Shown in pieces: positions 26,999 through 35,037 of a stretch of 64,000 nt of DNA (within the stretch, counting starts at the first letter, position 1; every line of letters starts with the position of its first letter). The stretch covers positions 62,001-126,000 of the forward strand of contig JBAOHX010000001.1 of assembly GCA_037044955.1 (NCBI GenBank), written 5' to 3'. Source of the DNA: JAJXWB01 sp037044955 (GTDB lineage Bacteria > Pseudomonadota > Alphaproteobacteria > Rhizobiales > Beijerinckiaceae). Under the pieces are notes generated by a model, which did not search any database, was not told where the DNA came from, and saw only the letters and a list, made by a program, of their open reading frames with translations. The position numbers and the translations under genes are program-made.

Positions 26999-27343
26999 AT
27001 GAGATTCCGTAACGCATCGCTTCTGTTGGCCGCTTCGGCGCTCGTCTTGTCCGGTTTCGCCGCTATGGCGCAGACCGGCGTCAAGGCCATTCCCAAGCCG
27101 AGCGACCGGCGCGCCGGGGAGCTTGAGGGCTGGAGCGACACGCCCAAGCCGCAAGCAGGAAAAGAGAGCAAGAAGCCCGTCGCGGCGAAGAAGACCGGCA
27201 AGGCGGCGAAGGCCGAGAAGCCGACGGCGGAAAAGTCGCAGGACGGCGGCATTCCCCTGCCGAACTCGCGCAGCGACCCGAACGACTACGCCCCCGTCGG
27301 CTTCGACAAGGACGGCAAGCTCGGCACGGGCATGAAGTTCTAG
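26999..27343 (+). CDS. Small exported Lys-rich protein
   Basis: The 114-residue product has a signal peptide (MRFRNASLLLAASALVLSGF, cleaved near AMAQ). The mature part is rich in Lys, Ala and Pro (KKPVAAKKTGKAAKAEKP) and ends DYAPVGFDKDGKLGTGMKF. I know no function; small basic periplasmic proteins of this type are common in Hyphomicrobiales. ATG 26999 follows GGGA, while an upstream in-frame ATG (26954) would bury the signal peptide. Its stop and the stop of the convergent gene share a single CTAG. Confidence 0.65.
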   Translation: MRFRNASLLLAASALVLSGFAAMAQTGVKAIPKPSDRRAGELEGWSDTPKPQAGKESKKPVAAKKTGKAAKAEKPTAEKSQDGGIPLPNSRSDPNDYAPVGFDKDGKLGTGMKF

Positions 27344-28884
27344 GCGGGTCGCCCGCTCCTGCATAGCCTGGAGAGTTCCTTCCAGGACAAGAGCGCGAGC
27401 GCGTCGGCGAGAATGTCCGCGCGCGCGCGGGTCGCGTCGATGCGCCGCCAGCCCTGCGGCGCGCCGCCTTTCGCGATTTGCGCGTCGAGTACGGCTGGCG
27501 TCGCGTCCGAAGGATCGGCGCGCCGCGTCTCGATCCGCCGCGCCATGTCGTCGCGCGGCGCCTCCAGCCAGAAGCCCGCGAAGGGCGCCCCATTCTCGCG
27601 CGCGATATTTTCGATTGCGGCGGCCATATCCGCTCGATCGAAAACCGCGTCGACGACGACGGCGCCGCCGAGCGCGAGTATGCGCGCCGCTTCGTTGCGC
27701 GCTTGCGCATAGACGCGCTCCGACGCCTCGGGCGCATAGGCTTCTGGCGGCAATCTGTGCGTCGGCGCGACGCCGTGCATGTGCTTGCGGATGCGATCGC
27801 TCGACAGGATGCGCGCGCCAGGCGCAGGCCCCAGACGCGGCGCCAGCGCGGCGGCGAGCGTCGACTTGCCGGAGCCCGAGAAGCCGCCGACGGCGACCAG
27901 CATTTTCAAGCGCTGCGCGATCAAGCGCTCGGCGAGATCGAAATAGCTTTGCGCTTCCGCGCGCAATGTCGCGGCGCCTTCGCCCGTCGCGCTTTTCGCC
28001 TGCGTCGCCGTGACATGCGCGCGAATGGAGGCGCGCACCGCCATGAAGAAGGGCAGGGCGGGCAGGCCGTCGGTCTCGTCGGCCTGGTCGAGGTAGCGAT
28101 TGAAAACGAGATTGGCGTGATCGGCGAGGCCGCGATGGCAGAGATCCATCAGCAGGAAGGCGAGATCGTAGAGCACGTCGATCGTGCCGAGACGCTCGTC
28201 GAATTCGATGGCGTCGAAGGGCGTCGGCTCGCCCGCGAACAGGCAGATATTGCGCAGCGTCAGATCGCCGTGGCAGCGCCGCGCCTTGCCTGCCGCCGTG
28301 CGGGCTTCGAGCAGCGGCGCGATCTCGGCGAGCCTGTCTCGCAACGCGCGCTCGAAGGCCGCGATGCGCTCGGGCGTCGCCAGCCCCGAGCCGGCGAGCG
28401 CGCCTTCGTCGAGGGCGAGGATTTCCGCCATCGCCGCCGCGCCACGCGCATCGAAATGCCGCGCCGCGTCGCGATGGAAGGCGACGAGCTTTTCCGTCAA
28501 CCGCGTCATGTGATCGGCGGTGAGAGCGCCGCGCTGCGCCATCTGGTCGAACAGGTCGGCCTGAGCGAAGCTGCGCATCTCGACGATCGTCTCGACCGTC
28601 TCGCCTGCGCCGTCCAGCTCCAGAGCCCCGTTTTTCGCGCGGGAAATCCGGCGCACGCCGAGATAAATCTGCGGCGCAGTGCGCCGGTTGATCGCGATCT
28701 CGTTGTGTGCGGCGGCGGCGCGCTTCTCCGGCGTCGAGAAATCGACATAGGAGAAAGCGACAGGCTTCTTGATCTTGTAGGCGCGCTCCGCGCCGATCAC
28801 GACGCGCGAAATATGCGTGTCGATGATTTGCGCGGCGCCGACATGTGCGCGCAGGAAATCGGTGATGTCGTCGAGTTGGGACAC
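27340..28884 (-). CDS. Bifunctional aminoglycoside-phosphotransferase-like / P-loop ATPase protein
   Basis: The 514-residue protein joins two domains. Residues 1 to about 330 resemble the APH/kinase fold (RAYKIKKPVAFSYVDFST; the catalytic loop RRCHGDLTLRNICLF; AIEFDERLGTIDVLYDLAFL). The C-terminal part is a P-loop kinase of the AAA_33 type with Walker A GGFSGSGKSTLA and DRIRKHMHG. This fusion is widespread and uncharacterised; it may phosphorylate a small molecule. The start is GTG 28884, the only in-frame start at that end. It converges on and overlaps the preceding gene by four bases. Confidence 0.82.
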   Translation of the reverse strand: MSQLDDITDFLRAHVGAAQIIDTHISRVVIGAERAYKIKKPVAFSYVDFSTPEKRAAAAHNEIAINRRTAPQIYLGVRRISRAKNGALELDGAGETVETIVEMRSFAQADLFDQMAQRGALTADHMTRLTEKLVAFHRDAARHFDARGAAAMAEILALDEGALAGSGLATPERIAAFERALRDRLAEIAPLLEARTAAGKARRCHGDLTLRNICLFAGEPTPFDAIEFDERLGTIDVLYDLAFLLMDLCHRGLADHANLVFNRYLDQADETDGLPALPFFMAVRASIRAHVTATQAKSATGEGAATLRAEAQSYFDLAERLIAQRLKMLVAVGGFSGSGKSTLAAALAPRLGPAPGARILSSDRIRKHMHGVAPTHRLPPEAYAPEASERVYAQARNEAARILALGGAVVVDAVFDRADMAAAIENIARENGAPFAGFWLEAPRDDMARRIETRRADPSDATPAVLDAQIAKGGAPQGWRRIDATRARADILADALALLSWKELSRLCRSGRPA

Positions 28885-28908
28885 GGGTCTACAGGCGACC
28901 TTTGCGCT

Positions 28909-28955
28909 GGGACCGCCAGCCTCCGGCTGGCTGCCGGCCGGAGGCCGGCGGTCCC
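28909..28955. repeat. REP-like hairpin GGGACCGCC...GGCGGTCCC
   Basis: A perfect 9-base outer stem encloses further pairing of GCCTCCGGC with GCCGGAGGC. It lies between the APH-like gene and the acyl-CoA dehydrogenase gene, both on the minus strand. It may serve as a transcript-stability or attenuation structure, or belong to a dispersed REP family. Confidence 0.65.
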
Positions 28956-28968
28956 GGATGCGCGAGCC

Positions 28969-30144
28969 TCACGCCGGTTTCTTCTTGGCCGCGCCGCCGA
29001 GCCCCATCTGGCGCGAGATCAGTTCCTTCATGATCTCGCTCGTGCCGCCGTAGATGCGCTGCACGCGCGCGTCCGCATAGGCCTGGGCCACAGGATATTC
29101 CCACATGAAGCCGTAGCCGCCGTGCAATTGCACGCATATATCGAGCACGCGGCCCTGCATTTCCGACAGCCACAGCTTCGCCATCGAGGCCGTTGCGGAA
29201 TCGAGCGTTCCGGCGATCTGCATTTCCAGGCACTTGTCGACGAAGACGCGGCCGACCTCGACCTCGGTCTGGCATTCCGCGAGCTTGTAGCGCGTGTTCT
29301 GGAATTCGCCGATCGGCTGGCCGAAAGCCTTGCGGTCCTGCACATATTGCACGGTGTGGTCGATCGCCGCCTGGGCGGAGGCATGCGCGGTGATGGCGAT
29401 CTGCAGGCGCTCCCACGGCAGCTTCTGCATGAGATAGATGAAGCCCTCGCCTTCCTTGCCGAGCAGGTTGTCGGCCGGCACGCGCACGTCGTCGAAGAAC
29501 AGTTCCGACGTGTCCTGCGATTTCAGGCCGACCTTCTTCAGCCGCTTGCCCTTGCGGAAGCCCGGCGCGCCTTCCTCCACGATGATGAGACTGACGCCCT
29601 TGGCGCCGGCGCTCGCGTCGGTCTTCGTCACGACGATCACCAGATCGGCGTGCCAGCCGTTGGTGATGAACGTCTTGGAGCCGTTGATGACCCAGTGGTC
29701 GCCGTCGCGCCGCGCGGTCGTGCGCACGCCCTGCAGGTCGGAGCCCGTGCCGGGTTCGGTCATGGCGATGGCGCCGATTTTCTCGCCGCGCGCCATGGCC
29801 GGCAGGTATTTCTTCTTCTGCGCCTCCGAGCCGTAGGTCTCGATATAGGGGGCGACGATGTCGTTGTGCAGGCCGAAGCCGAGGCCGCTGGTATTGGCGC
29901 GGGCCACTTCCTCGATCAGCACCGAGCTCATCGCCTCGGTCGCGCCGGCGCCGCCGTATTCGGTCGAGACGGTCGGCAGCAGCAGGCCCTGCTCGCCGGC
30001 CTTCAGCCAGACGTCGCGGTCGACATAGCCTTGCGCTTCCCATTTCTCATGGTGGGGCTTGGCGTGCTCGTCGAGGAAGCGACGGACCATGTCGCGAAAC
30101 AGGACATGGTCTTCGTTGAAGATGGTGCGTTCGATCATGGTCAT
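28969..30144 (-). CDS. Acyl-CoA dehydrogenase (short/medium-chain type)
   Basis: The 391-residue flavoprotein has family-typical length. Seen: IAMTEPGTGSDLQGVRTTA and WVINGSKTFITNG for flavin and substrate binding, DRKAFGQPIGEFQNTRYKLA, LHGGYGFMWEYPVAQAYADA, and the catalytic Glu in QRIYGGTSEIMKELI near the C-terminus. It oxidises an acyl-CoA and passes electrons to ETF; chain length or branched-chain preference cannot be told. ATG 30144 is used, with ATG 30138 as alternative (MTMIER). It stands alone between two repeats; no obvious operon partner. Confidence 0.92.
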   Translation of the reverse strand: MTMIERTIFNEDHVLFRDMVRRFLDEHAKPHHEKWEAQGYVDRDVWLKAGEQGLLLPTVSTEYGGAGATEAMSSVLIEEVARANTSGLGFGLHNDIVAPYIETYGSEAQKKKYLPAMARGEKIGAIAMTEPGTGSDLQGVRTTARRDGDHWVINGSKTFITNGWHADLVIVVTKTDASAGAKGVSLIIVEEGAPGFRKGKRLKKVGLKSQDTSELFFDDVRVPADNLLGKEGEGFIYLMQKLPWERLQIAITAHASAQAAIDHTVQYVQDRKAFGQPIGEFQNTRYKLAECQTEVEVGRVFVDKCLEMQIAGTLDSATASMAKLWLSEMQGRVLDICVQLHGGYGFMWEYPVAQAYADARVQRIYGGTSEIMKELISRQMGLGGAAKKKPA

Positions 30145-30173
30145 TGTCTCGGTCGATTGGGCGATAGCCGCAT

Positions 30174-30265
30174 GTCATTCCCGATCGCTTCCGCAGGAAG
30201 CGATCGGGAATCCAGGATAAATCCCGAATGAAAGGGAACTGGATTCCCGCTTTCGCGGGAATGAC
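30174..30265. repeat. Dispersed palindromic element (GTCATTCCCG ends)
   Basis: GTCATTCCCG at 30174-30183 and CGGGAATGAC at 30256-30265 form perfect inverted ends. Inside are two hairpins: TCCCGATCGCTTCC paired with GGAAGCGATCGGGA, and ATTCCCGC paired with GCGGGAAT. It shares its ends with the 16495 element. Confidence 0.8.
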
Positions 30266-30317
30266 AATTCTGGCGTGGTCTGTATCCGCACGCAAGCGCG
30301 GCGCCTGCGACACAGTC

Positions 30318-31229
30318 TCATTCTGCGCGCCCGGTCGCCACCGATGCGCCGGCCTCATGGCGCGCGGCGAATTCAAACACCACCCATGCGCCGCAACGGT
30401 CGCAGTCCACATCGTTGCCGTAGCAGCAATAGGGCGTGGTGAACCCGTCGTCCTCCAGCCAGAGCGGCAGCACCCATTTCTGGGACGGACAATTTCTCAC
30501 GACGCGCTCGCAGTCCGGCGGCAGCATCAGTTCGAGGCTGCGGCGGGTGTTGCGCACAAAGCCCGGGTACAGCTCTTTCAGCCGGAGAACCTCCCGAACC
30601 GCGTCCGCGCGCGAAACATTGGTGTCCCAGGCGTTGCCGGTGTCGTCGTCCTGCTTCGGCACGTAGAAGGAGAAGGTCATCCATCCGATCGGCATGCGGC
30701 GCAGCGTCTCGACCAGCTCCTCCAGCCGATGCTCGTTGCGCCGGGTGACGACACATTGCACCTGCACGGTCGAGCCGAAGTCGTCGGGCAGCGCGGCGAG
30801 ATTGCGGATGACGCGCCGGAACGTTCCTTCCCCGCGCAATTCGTCGTTGATGTCCTCCGGCCCGTCGAGGCTGACGACATAGTGGACGCCCCGGCCGAAG
30901 TCGACGAGCGGCGCCGTGCCGTTTGTGGTGATGGTGTTGCGCGCGAACAGGCGCACGCCCTTGGCCAGCAGTTTCCTTTTCAGGAGCGGCTCGCCGCCCA
31001 TCCACAGCATCGTATTGATGTGGTGCCGATCGCGCAGGCCCTCGAGCGTCTCCAGCATGTCGGCGTCGCTCATCTCGGCGCGGATCGACTCCGGCGCCTC
31101 GTTCGGATTTCCGTCGCGATAGATGAAGCAGTGCTTGCAGGCGAGGTTGCAGAGATTGGTGATGTTCACCATGGCCGCCGGATAGCGGCCGTCCTCGTGG
31201 TAATGGCCGTTCAGTTTCGCGCGGATCAT
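30318..31229 (-). CDS. Radical SAM protein with cysteine-rich C-terminus
   Basis: The 303-residue enzyme has the radical SAM cluster motif CNLACKHC near residue 27, the SAM-binding MGGEP (LWMGGEPLLKRK) and a TIM-barrel-like body. Its C-terminus has extra cysteines (RNCPSQKWV; YCCYGNDVDCDRCGAW) that could bind an auxiliary iron-sulfur cluster, as in SPASM or twitch enzymes. Substrate unknown; peptide maturation or cofactor synthesis are possibilities. ATG 31229 follows GGGAGG and starts MIRAKLNGHYHEDG; an ORF extension upstream lacks support. It lies 99 bases downstream of hpaD on the same strand, possibly in one transcript. No precursor peptide gene was recognised nearby. Confidence 0.82.
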   Translation of the reverse strand: MIRAKLNGHYHEDGRYPAAMVNITNLCNLACKHCFIYRDGNPNEAPESIRAEMSDADMLETLEGLRDRHHINTMLWMGGEPLLKRKLLAKGVRLFARNTITTNGTAPLVDFGRGVHYVVSLDGPEDINDELRGEGTFRRVIRNLAALPDDFGSTVQVQCVVTRRNEHRLEELVETLRRMPIGWMTFSFYVPKQDDDTGNAWDTNVSRADAVREVLRLKELYPGFVRNTRRSLELMLPPDCERVVRNCPSQKWVLPLWLEDDGFTTPYCCYGNDVDCDRCGAWVVFEFAARHEAGASVATGRAE

Positions 31230-31328
31230 GGCGCATCCTCCCGCTGTGCGCCTTGGGCGGCGCATTTCAGCGGGAGCAGACTGCCGTCCGCTCGCGCGGA
31301 CGACAAGGCGTCCAGCGCAAATCCGGCC

Positions 31329-32180
31329 TTATTTCGCCAGATGGAATTCGACGTTGATCTGGCCGGAGCCGCTCGATGGGAAGTAGGGGGTCAGCTCTTC
31401 CATCTCGCCGGAGTAATCGCCCCAGCCCAGCATGCCGAACAGCATGTGCGTGTCGCACATCAGCGCCTCGCCGTTGCACTTGGTCGAATATTCCGGGAGC
31501 ATGGCGCAGAATTCCTTGTAGCGCCGCTCCCTCCAGAGATCGACGACGCGCAGGTCCATCTGCCGGTTGAACTCGCTGCCGACCTGTTCCCACTGATTGT
31601 CGCCGACCTGGTCGTTGGAGACGAGCTTGTGCGACAGCGAGCCCGAGGCGAGCACGGCCACATTGTAGGGCGAGGCCTCGATGGCGCGCTTGACCGCCGC
31701 GCCGAAGGCGCGGTTTTCCTGGATGGTGGCGAACAGCGGCGCGGCGACGGACACGACCTTCGCCCAATGGTCCTGGTTCATGTAATGCATGGGGACGATC
31801 GTGCCGTATTCCAGCGGCAGGGTCTCGACCTTGTGCGCCATGACCTCGAGCTTCTCCTTCTTCGCCTCGGCCGAGATCATGTCGGCGAGATCGGGATTGC
31901 CCGCATAATCGTATTCCATGTTCTGGATCATGTGCGGCGCCTCGTGGCTCGTATAGACGCCCTTGTGCCGCGCATTGGCGTTCATATGGCAGCCGAAGTT
32001 CGACAGCCAGTGCGTGTCGAACACCAGAAACGTGTCGGCCCCGCGCTCGCGCGCCCGCCGGCCGATTTCCTTCAGCCCGTCGATGGCGGCCTGGCGTTTG
32101 CCGAACAGCGGCCCGGGACGCTCCGAAATCAGGATCGAGGGGACATGCGCGATCTTGGCGGCCAGTACGATCTTGCCCAT
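31329..32180 (-). CDS. hpaD: 3,4-dihydroxyphenylacetate 2,3-dioxygenase (class III extradiol)
   Basis: The 283-residue protein aligns by motif with HpaD of the LigB superfamily. It cleaves homoprotocatechuate at the meta position to 5-carboxymethyl-2-hydroxymuconate semialdehyde in 4-hydroxyphenylacetate (tyrosine-derived) degradation. Seen: AAKIAHVPSILISERPG with the metal-ligand His, VFDTHWLSNFGCHMN, GVYTSHEAPHMIQNM, LEYGTIVPMHYMN, VLASGSLSHKLV and MLGWGDYSGEMEEL. AAGGGAGG precedes ATG 32180. It is divergent from hpaE, whose product handles the ring-cleavage product. The intergenic region carries two similar 12-bp palindromes. Confidence 0.93.
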   Translation of the reverse strand: MGKIVLAAKIAHVPSILISERPGPLFGKRQAAIDGLKEIGRRARERGADTFLVFDTHWLSNFGCHMNANARHKGVYTSHEAPHMIQNMEYDYAGNPDLADMISAEAKKEKLEVMAHKVETLPLEYGTIVPMHYMNQDHWAKVVSVAAPLFATIQENRAFGAAVKRAIEASPYNVAVLASGSLSHKLVSNDQVGDNQWEQVGSEFNRQMDLRVVDLWRERRYKEFCAMLPEYSTKCNGEALMCDTHMLFGMLGWGDYSGEMEELTPYFPSSGSGQINVEFHLAK

Positions 32181-32224
32181 TGACGCCTCCCTTGGCGGTT
32201 CTTGAGTGATGGCTTCGAAGATTA

Positions 32225-32236
32225 TTCACATGTTAA
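32225..32236. promoter_or_regulatory. Operator-like palindrome proximal to hpaD
   Basis: TTCACATGTTAA is a near-perfect inverted repeat (five of six pairs) 45 bases upstream of the hpaD start. It resembles the second site at 32318, about 93 bases away. MarR-type HpaR regulators control hpa genes in enterobacteria through sites of this general kind; no hpaR gene is in the window. Confidence 0.45.
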
Positions 32237-32317
32237 ATTGTTTTGCTGCGCCTGTCTATTGATCCCGAACAAATTCGCTTCGCCAGCCCGTTTCCGGCGC
32301 CCCTTGCAGACAGACAC

Positions 32318-32329
32318 TTAACGCGTTAA
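32318..32329. promoter_or_regulatory. Operator-like perfect palindrome proximal to hpaE
   Basis: TTAACGCGTTAA is a perfect 12-bp palindrome 31 bases before the hpaE start codon, where a bound repressor would block the promoter or early elongation. With the 32225 site it forms a pair flanking the divergent promoters, a layout that suits joint repression. Confidence 0.5.
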
Positions 32330-32359
32330 ACAATTACCATGTCTACCAAGGAGCGGCCC

Positions 32360-33862
32360 ATGTTCGAGGAAAACAAGGCGCGACTGCAACCCCTTTTGCA
32401 GCGGCTGTCGTCCGAGGGCGTCGGCCACTGGATCGGCGGCAGGCGCGTGGAGAGCAGGTCCGGCGCGACCTTCGAGACGCGCTCGCCGGTCGACGGCTCG
32501 CTGATCGCAAAAGTCGCCAGAGGCGACGCCGCCGACATCGCCGCCGCCGCCGAGGCCGCGAAAGCCGCCTTCCCCGCCTGGCGCGACATGGCCGCGCCCG
32601 CGCGCCAGAAGCTGCTCCACCGCATCGCCGACGCCATCGAGAAGCACGCCGACGAGATCGCCACGCTCGAATGCTGGGACACCGGCCAGGCCTGGCGCTT
32701 CATGTCCAAAGCGGCGCTGCGCGGCGCGGAGAATTTCCGCTTCTTCGCCGACCGCTGCCAGTCCGCGCGCGACGGCCAGAACCTGCCCTCGGCCGAACAC
32801 TGGAACGTCTCGACCCGCACGCCCATCGGCCCGGTCGGCGTCATCACGCCGTGGAACACGCCGTTCATGCTGTCGACATGGAAGATCGCGCCGGCGCTGG
32901 CGGCGGGCTGCACGATCGTGCACAAGCCGGCCGAATGGTCGCCCGTCACCGCCGACCTCCTGGCGCGCATCTGCTCGGAGGCCGGCCTGCCCGACGGCGT
33001 GCTCAACACGGTGCACGGCTTCGGCGAGGACGCCGGCCGCGCGCTGACCGAACATCCCGCGATCAAGGCGATCGGCTTCGTCGGGGAATCCTCGACAGGC
33101 TCCGCCATCATGCGGCAGGGCGCCGAAACCCTGAAGCGCGTGCATTTCGAACTCGGCGGCAAGAACCCGGTCATCGTCTTCGACGACGCCGATCTCGACC
33201 GCGCGCTCGACGCCGTCGTCTTCATGATTTACTCGCTCAACGGCGAGCGCTGCACGTCCTCGAGCCGCCTGCTCGTGCAGAAATCCATTGCCGACGATTT
33301 CATCGCGAAACTGGCGGCGCGCGTGAAAAAGCTGAAGGTCGGCCATCCGCTCGATCCCGCGACCGAAATCGGGCCGCTGATCCACGAGCGGCATCTGGCG
33401 AAGGTCTGTTCCTATTTCGACGTGGCGAAGCAGGAAGGCGGCGAGATACTCGCCGGCGGCGCGCGCGCGGAAGGCGCCGGCCATTTCGTGCAGCCGACGC
33501 TGGTGCGCGCGAAGCCGGACTCGCGTCTCGCGCAGGAAGAGATTTTCGGCCCCTTCCTCACGGCGCTGACTTTCGAGTCGGAGAACGAAGCGATCGAACT
33601 CGCCAACAATGTCCGTTACGGCCTCGCCGGCTACGTCTGGTCGGGCGAGATCGGCCGCGCGCTGCGCGTCGCCGACGCGCTCGAAGTCGGCATGGTCTGG
33701 GTCAATTCGGAGAACGTCCGCCACCTGCCGACGCCTTTCGGCGGCGCTAAGGCCTCGGGCATCGGCCGCGACGGCGGCGATTATTCGTTCGATTTCTACA
33801 TGGAGACCAAGATGGTCTCGCTGGCCACCGGCGCGCACAAGATTCAGCGGCTCGGCGCGTGA
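32360..33862 (+). CDS. hpaE: 5-carboxymethyl-2-hydroxymuconate semialdehyde dehydrogenase
   Basis: The 500-residue aldehyde dehydrogenase has all family landmarks: VGVITPWNTPFMLSTWK, the NAD-binding GFVGESSTGSAIM, the catalytic Glu in HFELGGKNPVIVF and the catalytic Cys in NGERCTSSSRLLV. PTPFGGAKASGIGRDGG and a YMETKMVSL end follow. Assignment to HpaE rather than another ALDH rests on its strong family resemblance and its divergent pairing with hpaD. It oxidises the ring-cleavage semialdehyde to the dicarboxylate. ATG 32360 follows AAGGAG at six bases and is preferred to ATG 32339. Its 3' end overlaps the convergent peptidase gene by 19 bases. Confidence 0.9.
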   Translation: MFEENKARLQPLLQRLSSEGVGHWIGGRRVESRSGATFETRSPVDGSLIAKVARGDAADIAAAAEAAKAAFPAWRDMAAPARQKLLHRIADAIEKHADEIATLECWDTGQAWRFMSKAALRGAENFRFFADRCQSARDGQNLPSAEHWNVSTRTPIGPVGVITPWNTPFMLSTWKIAPALAAGCTIVHKPAEWSPVTADLLARICSEAGLPDGVLNTVHGFGEDAGRALTEHPAIKAIGFVGESSTGSAIMRQGAETLKRVHFELGGKNPVIVFDDADLDRALDAVVFMIYSLNGERCTSSSRLLVQKSIADDFIAKLAARVKKLKVGHPLDPATEIGPLIHERHLAKVCSYFDVAKQEGGEILAGGARAEGAGHFVQPTLVRAKPDSRLAQEEIFGPFLTALTFESENEAIELANNVRYGLAGYVWSGEIGRALRVADALEVGMVWVNSENVRHLPTPFGGAKASGIGRDGGDYSFDFYMETKMVSLATGAHKIQRLGA

Positions 33863-34849
33863 TCGCCAACGAGGGGCGATGACGCCGAGACGCGCATTCG
33901 CGCGGCCACGATCATGTGGATGAAATGCAGCTTGCCCACGACCTCTTCGCTCAGCACGAAGGGGTACATGTCGGGCTGGCCCATCGAGCGGTTGATCTCG
34001 TTCACTTTCTCCGTGATCGGCAGGAAGGCCGCGATCAGCGCGTCGAAATCTTCCGTCGTGTAGGGATCGGCGATCGGCGTCGATAGATTTGCCGCCGAAG
34101 CCGAGATCGAGCGCCGTATCCATCGTCGCGACGATGTGGACGAAATGCGCGAAGGTTTCCGCCCAGTCCTCGTGGGGATGCGCCGACGCATAGGGACTGA
34201 TGAAATGCTTCTGCCAGTCTGCGGGCGCGCCGCGGCGATAGTGACGCTGGAGCGCCTGCGCATAGTCGGCGCGCTCGTCGCCGAAGACGAAGCGGCAGGC
34301 CTGGATGTCGCTCGAATCGAGAACGAGCCGCTCGAAATAATAATGGGCGAGTTCGTGCCGGAAATGGCCGACGAGCGTGCGATAGGGCTCGCCCATCTGC
34401 GTGCGGCGCTGCTCGCGCACGGCGTCGTCGGCTTCGGCGATGTCGAGCGTGATGACGCCACACGCGTGCCCGGTCGTCACGGGCGTAGCGAGAAGATCGG
34501 CGGAAAGAAAGCGGAAGCGGGCCTCTGTCGGCAAGCCGAGGCGGATGACATCGTGGACGACGCGGCGCTTTGCCTGCTCGATCCTGCGCCAGCGTTCGAG
34601 ATTGCCGGGAAACGATAGATTCGGAATGAGGTCGTTGAGGCGACAGGAACGACAAAGCGGTTCGTCTGGCGTCGTCGACCAGTTGCAGACGAATTGCGAT
34701 CGGTTCGCGCAAGCCGGCGCGGCGTTTTCGGCGAGCGCGATCATCTCGCCGCTGTCGGGCGCGAACGCGAATTGCGCGCCGCAGGCGAGGCAGCCGAAAT
34801 TTTCGAAATAGACGCGAGCGCCGCAGGAGGGGCAGGCGAGATGGCGCAT
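33844..34849 (-). CDS. Putative zinc-binding metallopeptidase (PF15887 type; frameshifted near 34083)
   Basis: About 334 residues after correction. The N-terminus carries a zinc-ribbon-like pair of Cys knuckles (CPSCGARVYFENFGCLACGA), a further set (CANRSQFVCNW; LCRSCRLND) and then the peptidase motif HFRHELAHYYFERLV with the HExxH-like HELAH. HPHEDWAETFAHFVHI is a likely third-ligand region. After one extra base (or two lost) near 34083 it continues in the other frame with DPYTTEDFDALIAAF and MYPFVLSEEVVGKLHF to the stop. It is divergent from the transglutaminase/DUF2126 gene, a common genomic pairing, and overlaps the end of hpaE. Confidence 0.84.
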
Positions 34850-35037
34850 GACGAGATGTGAGCCGAATTGAAAGCGGAACAACGCGCCGCGTCGCAATTG
34901 GTTTGCCTGCCGCCTTTTTTGGCGCGGACGCCGGCCGGATGGACCACAATCGGCCGCCTCGCCCAAAAAGGCGGCGCCGGCGCGATGGCGTCGCGAGGCG
35001 ACTTGCTGCATTTTCGAGAAAATCGCCGGGGAATGAA

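Noticed and set aside
16495..30265. CRISPR array or prophage attachment sites among the intergenic repeats
   Set aside because: The repeats are single palindromes between genes with no regular spacers, no cas genes, no integrase and no tRNA.
30318..31328. A RiPP precursor peptide for the radical SAM enzyme
   Set aside because: The 99 bases before the gene and the repeat after it contain no short frame with a ribosome binding site and Cys- or Gly-rich core that I could defend.
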